From an uncultured Clostridia bacterium (GTDB taxonomy: Bacteria; Bacillota; Clostridia; TANB77; CAG-508), in the NCBI GenBank assembly GCA_948745425.1, contig CAPZDM010000035.1:1-16845 (forward strand): DNA of 16,845 bases. Direction: 5' to 3'. Under the pieces are notes generated by a model, which was given only the letters and a program-made list of their open reading frames with translations, made no database searches and had not been told where the DNA came from. Every line of letters starts with the position of its first letter. Position 1 is the stretch's first letter. A program made the position numbers and the translations under genes. Below, one piece after another: positions 1-6,467 of this stretch.

Positions 1-762
1 AACAAATAATGGTACAGGATTAGAGATTCCTAATCCTTTTCTTTGACCTATTGTATAATTGTATAGACCTGTGTGTTTGCCTAAAATTTCTCCTTTTGAA
101 TTTACTATGTTTCCGTTTTTAGGTTTAATTTCAGAATTGTTTTCTAAGAATTTTTTATAATTACCATCAGGTATAAAACAAATATCTTCACTATCTGGTT
201 TATCTGCAATTTTTAAGTTATTTTTTCTTGCTATTTCCCTTATATCTTCTTTATTTTCAAAATCAGCTAATGGAAATAATATATGTTCTATTAAGTCTTT
301 AGGGATATTCCATAAAACATAGCTTTGATCTTTTCTACCCGCATTAGATTTTTTTAATACCCATCTTTTATATTCATCACTATACTCTGTTTTAGCATAA
401 TGTCCTGTTGCTATGTAATAACATCCAAGTTCTTTTGCTTTTTCATACATAATTCCAAATTTCATATATTTATTACATTCAATACATGGATTTGGAGTTT
501 TACAGCTTGCATAACAGTTAATAAAATCTTCTATAACATTTTTTCTAAAATCTTCTTTATAATCATATGTAAAATGTGGAATACCTATTGAATTACATAC
601 ATTTTTTGCATCTATATATGTATCTATATTACAGCAACTGCTACCTGCAAATAATTCCAGTGTTGTACCTATTACTTCATAACCTTTTTCTTTTAATAGT
701 AATGCAGATACAGAACTATCTACTCCTCCACTCATTCCTAATAAGACTTTTTTGTTTTCCAT
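1..762 (-). CDS. mnmA: tRNA-specific 2-thiouridylase MnmA (partial, 3' end beyond window)
   Basis: MnmA activates U34 of tRNA-Lys, -Glu and -Gln with ATP and inserts sulfur to make 2-thiouridine in the cytoplasm. The 254 residues visible start at MENKKVLLGMSGGVDSS, with the PP-loop SGGVDSS at residues 11-17. The two catalytic cysteines are in place: C96 in NPCIECNK (nucleophile/disulfide position) and C195 in SEDICF (persulfide position). The TIGQRKG motif near residue 238 starts the central domain; the C-terminal beta-barrel (family length is usually about 350-370) is cut off by the window edge. The start at 762 is preceded by GAAGGGAAT. It lies downstream of sufU in the same direction, 135 bases away, with two hairpin repeats at or in the gap. 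That context suggests SufS-derived sulfur could feed it, which is inference. Identity is secure. Confidence 0.96.
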   Translation of the reverse strand, partial: MENKKVLLGMSGGVDSSVSALLLKEKGYEVIGTTLELFAGSSCCNIDTYIDAKNVCNSIGIPHFTYDYKEDFRKNVIEDFINCYASCKTPNPCIECNKYMKFGIMYEKAKELGCYYIATGHYAKTEYSDEYKRWVLKKSNAGRKDQSYVLWNIPKDLIEHILFPLADFENKEDIREIARKNNLKIADKPDSEDICFIPDGNYKKFLENNSEIKPKNGNIVNSKGEILGKHTGLYNYTIGQRKGLGISNPVPLFV

Positions 763-811
763 ATTCTATTCCCTTCATACAGTTATAATTTTAAATTTAT
801 TGTTTCTTTCT

Positions 812-840
812 GACGGACACACACTGTGTGCCCCTACAAT
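812..840 (-). repeat. GTAG-footed hairpin repeat, copy 1 (REP-like)
   Basis: Read on the minus strand the copy starts TGTAGGGG and ends CCGTC. Its 9-base arms lie at 825-833 and 815-823 around a single central base. The inner six stem bases (CACACA/TGTGTG) differ from the other two copies, yet pairing is kept, with one G-T wobble. It lies between sufU and mnmA in the suf transcript sense. The GTAG foot plus palindrome resembles REP elements mobilised by RAYT transposases; no such transposase gene is in the window. Confidence 0.75.
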
Positions 841-885
841 TTCGTCGTTTTCTTCGAAGAATTATAATCGATTTTTCCTATATAT

Positions 886-913
886 GACGGGCGATTACTA
901 ATCGCCCCTACAT
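886..913 (-). repeat. GTAG-footed hairpin repeat, copy 2, overlapping the 3' end of sufU
   Basis: On the minus strand it reads TGTAGGGG, then a perfect 9-bp palindrome around one base (arms 899-907 and 889-897), then GTC. Its first codons in the sufU frame are TGT AGG GGC GAT TAG, so the repeat encodes the last four SufU residues (CRGD) and the stop codon. Copy 1 lies 45 bases further downstream in the same orientation. Confidence 0.8.
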
Positions 914-1353
914 GCAGAATTATCATGTTTTATTATCATGTCTTCTAATGTATGCCAGGCAAGTAAAGCACATTTTACTCTAGAAGGCATATTTGATACA
1001 TTTCTAAATGCTATAGCGTCTTCTAATTTTTCTAATTCCTCTTCATTTTTTGTTTCTCTTTTTATCATATCTATAAATGTATTAATTATTTGTTTTGCTT
1101 CGCCTATTGTTTTTCCTTTTAATGTATCTATCATAATAGAGGTTGAAGCTTGTGAAATTGCACATCCATGTCCTGAAAATGCCATATCTTCTATTGTATC
1201 TCCATTTAATTTTAATTCTAACGTTATTTCATCTCCACAATTTGGATTGTGTCCTATTTCTGAACATGTTACATTTTCTAATTTCTTTTTATTATAAGAA
1301 TTCATACTATGTTCCATTATTAATTCATTATAAATATCTGTTAAATCTTCCAT
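898..1353 (-). CDS. sufU: SufU, zinc-dependent sulfurtransferase of the SUF iron-sulfur system
   Basis: SufU accepts persulfide sulfur from the cysteine desulfurase SufS and hands it to the SufBCD scaffold; it replaces SufE in Bacillota. The 151-residue protein has the IscU-like fold and the SufU zinc site: C39 and D41 in NPNCGD, C64 in GHGCAIS and C128 in RVKCALLAW. The insertion before C128 (about residues 95-125) is typical of SufU rather than IscU. The start at 1353 follows AAAGGTAGG. It is the last suf gene, separated from sufS by a 202-base gap that holds a MITE-like inverted repeat. The final residues C148-D151 and the TAG stop are encoded by a hairpin repeat, so the native C-terminus was probably altered by its arrival; all zinc ligands lie well upstream and activity should be kept. 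Confidence 0.95.
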   Translation of the reverse strand: MEDLTDIYNELIMEHSMNSYNKKKLENVTCSEIGHNPNCGDEITLELKLNGDTIEDMAFSGHGCAISQASTSIMIDTLKGKTIGEAKQIINTFIDMIKRETKNEEELEKLEDAIAFRNVSNMPSRVKCALLAWHTLEDMIIKHDNSACRGD

Positions 1354-1388
1354 TTTTCCTACCTTTCTTTTATGTAAAAATTATTATG

Positions 1389-1546
1389 TTTGAGATAATT
1401 ATATTATTTTTTTCAGCAAACTCAAAAGGCCCCGTAATGTGCGAAAGAAACTATATAATTAAAGATATATTACATTACTTTGTGAGTAATCCGTGAGCAG
1501 CAGGCTGTTTGAGCTTTGCTTACAAAATTAATATAATTATCTCAAA
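1389..1546. mobile_element. MITE-like inverted-repeat element (158 bp) between sufS and sufU
   Basis: The segment begins TTTGAGATAATTATATTA (1389-1406) and ends with its exact reverse complement (1529-1546), giving 18-bp perfect terminal inverted repeats. Complementarity continues inwards with bulges: AGCAAACTCAAAAGGC near 1416-1430 matches the reverse complement of the 1503-1521 region (AGCAAAGCTCAAACAGCC). Inside, GTAATGT (1434-1440) and a later ACATTAC form a further hairpin. It holds no credible gene. No clear target-site duplication is visible. The suf transcript would carry it as a long hairpin between sufS and sufU. It may be a nonautonomous mobile element or a regulatory RNA fold; one end recurs at 14579-14595. 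Confidence 0.6.
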
Positions 1547-1555
1547 TTTATTGTA

Positions 1556-2776
1556 TTATTTAATATAATTTTTAAAAATATTATATGCTTTATTTAAAGC
1601 CTCAACAAGCCTATCTACATCCTCTTTAGTATTATAGAAATAAAAACTAGCTCTACAAGTTGAATCAATTCCTAAAAATCTCATTAAAGGTTGTGTACAA
1701 TGATTTCCTGAACGCACACATACTCCTTGTGAGTCTAATATGCTTGCCACATCATGTGCATGTACACCTTTTATATTAAAAGAGATTACTCCAGAATGAT
1801 TATCTTCATTTGGAGTTAAGTATAAATCTAAGTATTCTAATTTAGATAATTGTTCTCTAGCATATTTAAGTAAATCTTCCTCTATTCTTTGTATTTTATC
1901 ATATCCAATTTTCTCTATATAATCAATTGCAGAACCTAAGCCTACTACACCTTCTACATTTTGTGTACCTGCCTCAAATTTATTTGGAAGCGGAGCAAAT
2001 GTAGTGTCTTGCTCATACACATATTCTATCATATCTCCACCCATTAAAAATGGAGTCATTTTATTTAAAAGTTCTTTTTTTCCATATAATACACCAATTC
2101 CAAGTGGTGCTAACATTTTATGACCTGAAAATACTAAAAAATCTGCATCTAATTCTTGTACATCTATTTTCATATGAGGAATACTCTGTGAAGCATCTAC
2201 TAAGACTACTGCTCCTTTTTTATGTGCATATTTTACTATTTTTTTTATATTGTTAATTGTACCTAAAGCATTTGATACATGAGAAATTCCAACTATCTTA
2301 GTTTTATCTGTAATCTTAGCTTCTATTTCTTCATCAGATAATTCGTAGTCATTATTAATATACATATAGTTTAATATGCTTCCTGTTATTTTTGTTACCT
2401 TTTGCCATGGAACTAAATTAGAATGATGTTCCATTATTGAAATAACAACCTCATCATTTTTTTTTAAATTATCCATTCCATAAGAATATGCTATTAGATT
2501 TAAACTCTCTGTTGCATTTTTAGAAAATATAATTTCTTCCCTATGTTTTGCATTTATAAATTTAGCAATTTTAGTTCTTGTATTTTCATACACTTCAGTT
2601 GCTTCTACACTTAAAGTATAAGCACCTCTATGTGGATTTGCATTATATTTTTCATAAAATTCTTTAACTGTATTTATAACCTGAATTGGTTTTTGGGTTG
2701 TTGCCCCATTATCTAAATATGCTATATTTCTATTTTCTAACAATGGAAAATCTTTTCTTATTTCTTCTATATTCAT
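1556..2776 (-). CDS. sufS: SufS, group II cysteine desulfurase
   Basis: SufS is a PLP enzyme that removes sulfur from L-cysteine, giving alanine and an enzyme-bound persulfide that SufU takes up. At 406 residues it has the usual family length. The PLP Schiff-base lysine is K220 in FSGHK, the cofactor-stacking histidine is in MEHHSN (residues 115-120), and the persulfide cysteine is C360 in RSGNHCTQP. The compact CVRSGNHC loop marks the SufS/CsdA class rather than IscS. The start at 2776 is preceded by GGGAGA at suitable spacing. It follows sufD after a 71-base gap and precedes sufU, the standard order in SufCBDSU operons. Confidence 0.96.
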   Translation of the reverse strand: MNIEEIRKDFPLLENRNIAYLDNGATTQKPIQVINTVKEFYEKYNANPHRGAYTLSVEATEVYENTRTKIAKFINAKHREEIIFSKNATESLNLIAYSYGMDNLKKNDEVVISIMEHHSNLVPWQKVTKITGSILNYMYINNDYELSDEEIEAKITDKTKIVGISHVSNALGTINNIKKIVKYAHKKGAVVLVDASQSIPHMKIDVQELDADFLVFSGHKMLAPLGIGVLYGKKELLNKMTPFLMGGDMIEYVYEQDTTFAPLPNKFEAGTQNVEGVVGLGSAIDYIEKIGYDKIQRIEEDLLKYAREQLSKLEYLDLYLTPNEDNHSGVISFNIKGVHAHDVASILDSQGVCVRSGNHCTQPLMRFLGIDSTCRASFYFYNTKEDVDRLVEALNKAYNIFKNYIK

Positions 2777-2847
2777 TATTATATCTCCCTTCTCATATAT
2801 TGAAAAAGAATTGTTATTTGACTAGGCAAACAAGAGTGAAATCAAAA

Positions 2848-3915
2848 TTAATCTAGTCTTTTATCAATTTCATTAGAAATTTCTTCTTTTAGTTCTTCAT
2901 TATCTATATTTTCTAGTATTTTATTAAATTTTGCTCTTACCATTAATTTCATTGCTTCTTTTAATTCAAAACCTCTACTCATAATATAAAATAGTTCTTT
3001 TTCTCCAATCTTTCCTGCTGAACTACTATGATTTCCTTCAACATCTTCTTCTGAACATAATAGCATTGGTAGTGCTAAAGATTTTGCAGTATCTGATAAA
3101 AGCATACATGCTTCATTTTCGTTTCCTGTTGCTTTTTTACATCCTTTTTTAAAATCAATAGTTCCTTTAAAATGCTTTTTAGATTTATCAGTTAAAGCTC
3201 CTTGAACCTCTATATCTATATTAGATTTTTTTCCTCGTAATTCTCCAATATAGTTTAAATCAAATAATTGATTTTCTTTTCCTAAGTATATAGTATTTAT
3301 TTTATTATCTGCATTTTCGCCTATTATGTTAGAGTAATAATTTGTAATACTATTTTTCCCTCCAAAATCAATAATGGTATATTTGACTTTTGCATTTCCT
3401 TCTATATTGTTTTCAATACTCATAAAATTGTTGGACTTTGTATTTAACAAGTTTATCAAAATAATGTTTATTTCTGAATTTTTTTTAGCATTTACTCTTA
3501 TTATACCATTATGCCAAAATTTCAAATCTTTTTGTGCTTTATATCTTAATACTATTGTTGATTTTGAGTTTTCATTTGCTATAATTTCAAGGTTTTCTAA
3601 TAATGTAGAGTTATCTTCATCAAGGTTAAAATCTATGTCTAATTTTTCATGGGTACATTGCAATTTTCCATTACAGTTAATTGCTATTTTTGCATTTTGG
3701 TATTCTTTTATTTGATTTATAAGCCCTTCTTCTATACCATAAGTTAATTTAATATCACTGGTATTATTACTTATTAGAGAAATATCACCAGTTATTTTAA
3801 TATTATTAAATTTATCTATAGTATCTGGGATTTCAATATCTTCTAATTTAATATTATTAATATTAAAATTCCTAGATGTTCTTATTGGTGTTTCATTTAA
3901 TTCTAATGTTTGCAT
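2848..3915 (-). CDS. sufD: SufD, SUF scaffold subunit
   Basis: SufD pairs with SufB and the ATPase SufC in the SufBC2D complex that assembles Fe-S clusters in the cytoplasm. The 355-residue protein is on the short side for SufD and diverges strongly in its N-terminal half. The C-terminal hallmark is clear: VEGNHSSSAGKIGEKELFY at about residues 292-310, with H296 at the conserved histidine of the SufB-SufD interface, followed by IMSRGF and the SufC-binding helices. The start at 3915 is preceded by AAAGGAATT. It is separated from sufB by 80 bases that contain a hairpin repeat. The position between sufB and sufS and the lower conservation than the SufB neighbour both fit SufD. Confidence 0.93.
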   Translation of the reverse strand: MQTLELNETPIRTSRNFNINNIKLEDIEIPDTIDKFNNIKITGDISLISNNTSDIKLTYGIEEGLINQIKEYQNAKIAINCNGKLQCTHEKLDIDFNLDEDNSTLLENLEIIANENSKSTIVLRYKAQKDLKFWHNGIIRVNAKKNSEINIILINLLNTKSNNFMSIENNIEGNAKVKYTIIDFGGKNSITNYYSNIIGENADNKINTIYLGKENQLFDLNYIGELRGKKSNIDIEVQGALTDKSKKHFKGTIDFKKGCKKATGNENEACMLLSDTAKSLALPMLLCSEEDVEGNHSSSAGKIGEKELFYIMSRGFELKEAMKLMVRAKFNKILENIDNEELKEEISNEIDKRLD

Positions 3916-3951
3916 ATTTTAATTCCTTTCTTTTGGGAAATTTCTTTGGAG

Positions 3952-3980
3952 AACGGGCGATTACTAATCGCCCCTACAAT
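3952..3980 (-). repeat. GTAG-footed hairpin repeat, copy 3, between sufB and sufD
   Basis: On the minus strand this is TTGTAGGGG followed by the same 9-bp palindrome as copy 2 (arms 3965-3973 and 3955-3963) and CCGTTC, with one extra A in the 3' flank. It starts 16 bases after the sufB stop codon in the suf transcript and would form a stable hairpin. There is no T-run behind it, so it is not a typical intrinsic terminator. All three copies in the window share one orientation. Confidence 0.8.
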
Positions 3981-3995
3981 GCGATATTATAAATT

Positions 3996-5396
3996 TTATC
4001 CAATTGAACCTTCTAATTCCAAATTAATTAAATTATTCATCTCCACTGCATATTCAATAGGCAATTCTTTAGATATTGGATATGCGAACCCTCTAACAAT
4101 CATAGCCTTTGCATCTTCCTCTGATAGACCTCTACTCATCAAATAAAAAATAGTTTTATCGCTAATTTTACCAATTTTAGCTTCATGAGAAAATTCTACT
4201 TCATCTGTTTTTATGTCATTTACTGGTATTGTATCTGATACTGAAATATCATCTAACATTAATGATTCACAAGATACTGAAGATTTTGAATTCTTGGCAT
4301 TTTCTTCTATCCTTACTAAAGACCTATAAGTACATTTTCCACCATTTTTAGATATCGATTTTGCATTAACTACACTTGATGTATTTTTTGCATTATGAAT
4401 CACTTTAAAACCATTATCTAGGTTTTGCCCTTTTCCTGCAAATGAAATCCCTGTAAATTCTGTTTTTGAACCTTCACCATTTAATATGCTCATTGGATAT
4501 AACATTGATATTTTTGAACCAAATGAGCCAGAAACCCATTCCATTTTAGCATTTTTACCTACTATTGCTTTTTTAGTATTTAAGTTTAACATATTTTTTG
4601 ACCAGTTTTCGATTGTTGAATATCTTAAATAGGCATTATCTTTAACATATAGTTCAACACATCCTGCATGTAAATTTACTTTATTGTATTTTGGTGCAGA
4701 ACATCCTTCTATAAAGTGTAAACTTGCACCTTCATCTACTATTATTAAGGTATGTTCAAATTGTCCTGATTCTGGTGAGTTTAATCTAAAATAAGATTGA
4801 AGCGGAATATCTACTTTTATTCCTTTTGGTACATATACAAATGATCCTCCTGACCAAACTGCACCATGCAAAGCTACAAATTTATGATCATATATTGGAA
4901 CACATTTCATAAAATGCTTTTGAACTAAGTCAGGGTATTCTCTTACTGCTGTTTCCATATCTGTATATATAACACCTTGTTTTATAAGTTCTTCTTTCAT
5001 ACTATGATAAACCACCTCTGAATCGTATTGTGCTCCTACTCCTGCAAGAGATGTTTTTTCTGCTTCTGGTATCCCTAATTTATCAAACGTGCTTTTTATA
5101 TCTTCTGGTACATCTTCCCAAGAATTATTTAATTTTGTTTTAGGTCTTACGTATGTTGCAATTTCTTCCATATTTAATTCTGAGAGATCTGGTCCCCAAG
5201 TCGGTAGTTCTAATTTATTATATACCTCTAATGCTTTTAATCTAAAATCTCTCATCCATTTTGGGTCATTTTTTTGAATTGATATTTCTTTTATAATATA
5301 TGGTGTAAGACCTTTTTTTATTTTAAATTCATATTCATCTTTATTTTTAATGTCATAAATGTTTCTATTTATTTCATCTATATTTGTTTTACTCAT
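3996..5396 (-). CDS. sufB: SufB, SUF Fe-S scaffold subunit
   Basis: SufB is the core scaffold on which sulfur and iron are assembled into a cluster, together with SufC and SufD. The 466-residue length matches the family. Conserved features include the VYVPKGIKVDIPLQSYFR strand near residues 187-204, HFIEGCSAPKYNKVNLHAG at 227-245, C376 in SSVSCESLM (the sulfur-accepting cysteine position), and FSHEAKIGKIS at about 402-412 at the SufD interface, then FYLMSRGLSEEDAKAMIVRGF. The start at 5396 is preceded by GAAAGGATAT. Unusually, a 258-base gap holding an oppositely oriented small gene separates it from sufC. A perfect TATAAT on the minus strand (5428-5423) lies just upstream but lacks a good -35, so it is unclear whether sufB has its own promoter. 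Confidence 0.97.
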   Translation of the reverse strand: MSKTNIDEINRNIYDIKNKDEYEFKIKKGLTPYIIKEISIQKNDPKWMRDFRLKALEVYNKLELPTWGPDLSELNMEEIATYVRPKTKLNNSWEDVPEDIKSTFDKLGIPEAEKTSLAGVGAQYDSEVVYHSMKEELIKQGVIYTDMETAVREYPDLVQKHFMKCVPIYDHKFVALHGAVWSGGSFVYVPKGIKVDIPLQSYFRLNSPESGQFEHTLIIVDEGASLHFIEGCSAPKYNKVNLHAGCVELYVKDNAYLRYSTIENWSKNMLNLNTKKAIVGKNAKMEWVSGSFGSKISMLYPMSILNGEGSKTEFTGISFAGKGQNLDNGFKVIHNAKNTSSVVNAKSISKNGGKCTYRSLVRIEENAKNSKSSVSCESLMLDDISVSDTIPVNDIKTDEVEFSHEAKIGKISDKTIFYLMSRGLSEEDAKAMIVRGFAYPISKELPIEYAVEMNNLINLELEGSIG

Positions 5397-5415
5397 TGTT
5401 ATATCCTTTCATAAA

Positions 5416-5444
5416 TTGACATATTATATAAACCATGATATAAT
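5416..5444 (+). promoter_or_regulatory. Consensus sigma-A promoter for the 42-residue peptide gene
   Basis: TTGACA at 5416-5421, a 17-base spacer and TATAAT at 5439-5444 match the housekeeping consensus exactly, predicting a start near 5451. The spacer and -10 lie in a dyad: ATATTATAT (5421-5429) mirrors ATATAATAT (5438-5446), so a minus-strand TATAAT (5428-5423) mirrors the plus-strand one. Expression towards the small gene and towards sufB could therefore compete. Confidence 0.8.
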
Positions 5445-5482
5445 ATATATGTTATGTAAATTGCATAAAGGAGGTTAAATTA

Positions 5483-5611
5483 ATGTATACTTGGCAACTT
5501 AGTATAATTGCTGGTTCCCTTCTTATTAGCTCTGGCTTTTTAGCCTCAATAGCTAATTCACTTAATGAGATAGCTAAAAGTAAGGACATCAACAAAGAAA
5601 AAAAGAAGTAA
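5483..5611 (+). CDS. Small membrane peptide of 42 residues, function unknown
   Basis: The reading frame starts at ATG 5483 after AAAGGAGG at ideal spacing and ends with TAA at 5609-5611. It reads MYTWQLSIIAGSLLISSGFL at the start: a single hydrophobic segment (about residues 5-24), then a polar, lysine-rich tail ending EKKK. It looks like a single-pass inner-membrane peptide with a basic cytoplasmic end. I do not recognise a family. Reality is supported by a perfect consensus promoter (5416-5444), a full Shine-Dalgarno and an intrinsic terminator right after the stop (5624-5660), forming a self-contained cassette. It is encoded against the suf genes, between sufC and sufB, so its mRNA is antisense to any sufC-sufB readthrough transcript. 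The ribosome-binding core TAAAGGAGGTT is the same as that of the membrane protein gene at 7081. Small toxin-like or membrane-regulatory peptides are possible roles; nothing seen decides. Confidence 0.75.
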   Translation: MYTWQLSIIAGSLLISSGFLASIANSLNEIAKSKDINKEKKK

Positions 5612-5623
5612 TTTTACCTCCTC

Positions 5624-5660
5624 GTCCCAGTTGATCTTTGTGGCTGGGACATTTCTATTT
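5624..5660 (+). terminator. Intrinsic terminator of the 42-residue peptide gene
   Basis: GTCCCAG (5624-5630) pairs with CTGGGAC (5644-5650) around a 13-base loop, followed by ATTTCTATTT. It begins 12 bases after the small gene's stop and ends 5 bases before the sufC stop codon on the other strand. In the minus direction the hairpin is followed by GAGGAGGTAAAAT rather than T's, so it should not stop suf transcription efficiently. Confidence 0.7.
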
Positions 5661-6392
5661 ATATTCACTATACCCATTGTATTCAATTTCTTTTGCTAAT
5701 TCTTGTCCCCCTGTTTTTACAATCTTTCCATTTACTAAAACATGTACATAATCTACTTTTAAACTATGTAGTATTTTTGTATTATGAGTTATAATAAGTA
5801 TTGCATTATCATCATTCTTAAACATTTCTATTCCTTTTGATACTGTTTTTATGGCATCAACATCTAATCCTGAGTCTGTTTCATCTAAAATAGCTAGTTT
5901 TGGATTTAATACAAGCATTTGCAAAATTTCATTTTTCTTTTTCTCTCCACCAGAAAATCCTACATTTAAACTTCTTTCCATATTATTTGAGTTCATATTT
6001 AGTTCTTCCATATATTGTTTTAATTCTTGTTTAAACTTAAATATTTTTACTGGCTCTCCTGTAACTTTATTCTTGGCATATTTTAAGAAATTAGTAACAG
6101 ATACTCCTGGTATTTCTTCTGGTAATTGGAATGACATAAATACACCTTTTCTTGCAATTTCATCAGTTTTTGAGTTTGTTATATCAGTTCCTTCAAAATT
6201 GATTGTTCCACTTGTCTTTGTATATGCAGGATTATTTAAAATTGCGTTTGCTGTTGTAGTTTTTCCAGAACCATTTGGTCCCATTATTACATGTATTTCT
6301 CCTTTATTTATTTTTAAATTTATTCCCTTTAAAATCTCTTTATCTTCTGCTTTTACACATAAGTCTTTTATTTCTAATAAAGTTTGTTTCAT
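5655..6392 (-). CDS. sufC: SufC, ABC-type ATPase of the SUF complex
   Basis: SufC hydrolyses ATP to drive conformational change in the SufBC2D scaffold; it is soluble despite its ABC-transporter fold. The 245-residue protein has Walker A GPNGSGKTT at 38-46, Q-loop Q89, the FSGGEKKKNEI signature starting at 146 (typical of SufC), Walker B LAILDE at 166-171, and the H-loop histidine H203 in ITHNT. The D-loop SGLDVDAI follows Walker B. The start at 6392 has AAAGGA upstream. It follows the DtxR-like regulator after 75 bases and is probably cotranscribed with it. Between it and sufB lies a small gene on the opposite strand, which is unusual for this normally tight pair. Confidence 0.97.
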   Translation of the reverse strand: MKQTLLEIKDLCVKAEDKEILKGINLKINKGEIHVIMGPNGSGKTTTANAILNNPAYTKTSGTINFEGTDITNSKTDEIARKGVFMSFQLPEEIPGVSVTNFLKYAKNKVTGEPVKIFKFKQELKQYMEELNMNSNNMERSLNVGFSGGEKKKNEILQMLVLNPKLAILDETDSGLDVDAIKTVSKGIEMFKNDDNAILIITHNTKILHSLKVDYVHVLVNGKIVKTGGQELAKEIEYNGYSEYK

Positions 6393-6441
6393 CTTAAATC
6401 CTTTCTCTTTGTATTAATTTCTTTTTAATTTTTCACGCTAT

Positions 6442-6465
6442 GTCGTTCCGACTACGCCAAATGGC
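6442..6465. repeat. Small inverted repeats in the regulator-sufC gap
   Basis: GTCG-TTC-CGAC (6442-6452) and GCC-AAAT-GGC (6456-6465) sit side by side in a locally GC-richer patch between the regulator stop and sufC. No T-run follows in either direction, so a terminator is unlikely. They could tune regulator versus sufC expression or be a decayed repeat. The CGTAGTC string here also occurs in the hairpin at 8525-8540. Confidence 0.35.
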
Positions 6466-6467
6466 AA

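Noticed and set aside
400..788. Plus-strand frames within mnmA
   Set aside because: They are the complement of a strongly conserved MnmA reading frame and read as Phe/Ile/Tyr-rich shadow translation.
812..913. Start of a CRISPR array or riboswitch from the two nearby palindromic repeats
   Set aside because: Only two copies are present here, with different stems and no uniform spacers, and a third lies 3 kb away between other genes; this fits a dispersed hairpin repeat.
5624..5650. Bidirectional terminator ending the sufC transcript
   Set aside because: In the minus direction the hairpin is followed by GAGGAGGTAAAAT, without a T-run, so it is assigned only to the plus-strand small gene.
5851..6417. 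188-codon plus-strand frame opposite sufC
   Set aside because: Long only because it is antisense to sufC, whose motifs are unmistakable; no ribosome binding site or promoter on the plus strand.
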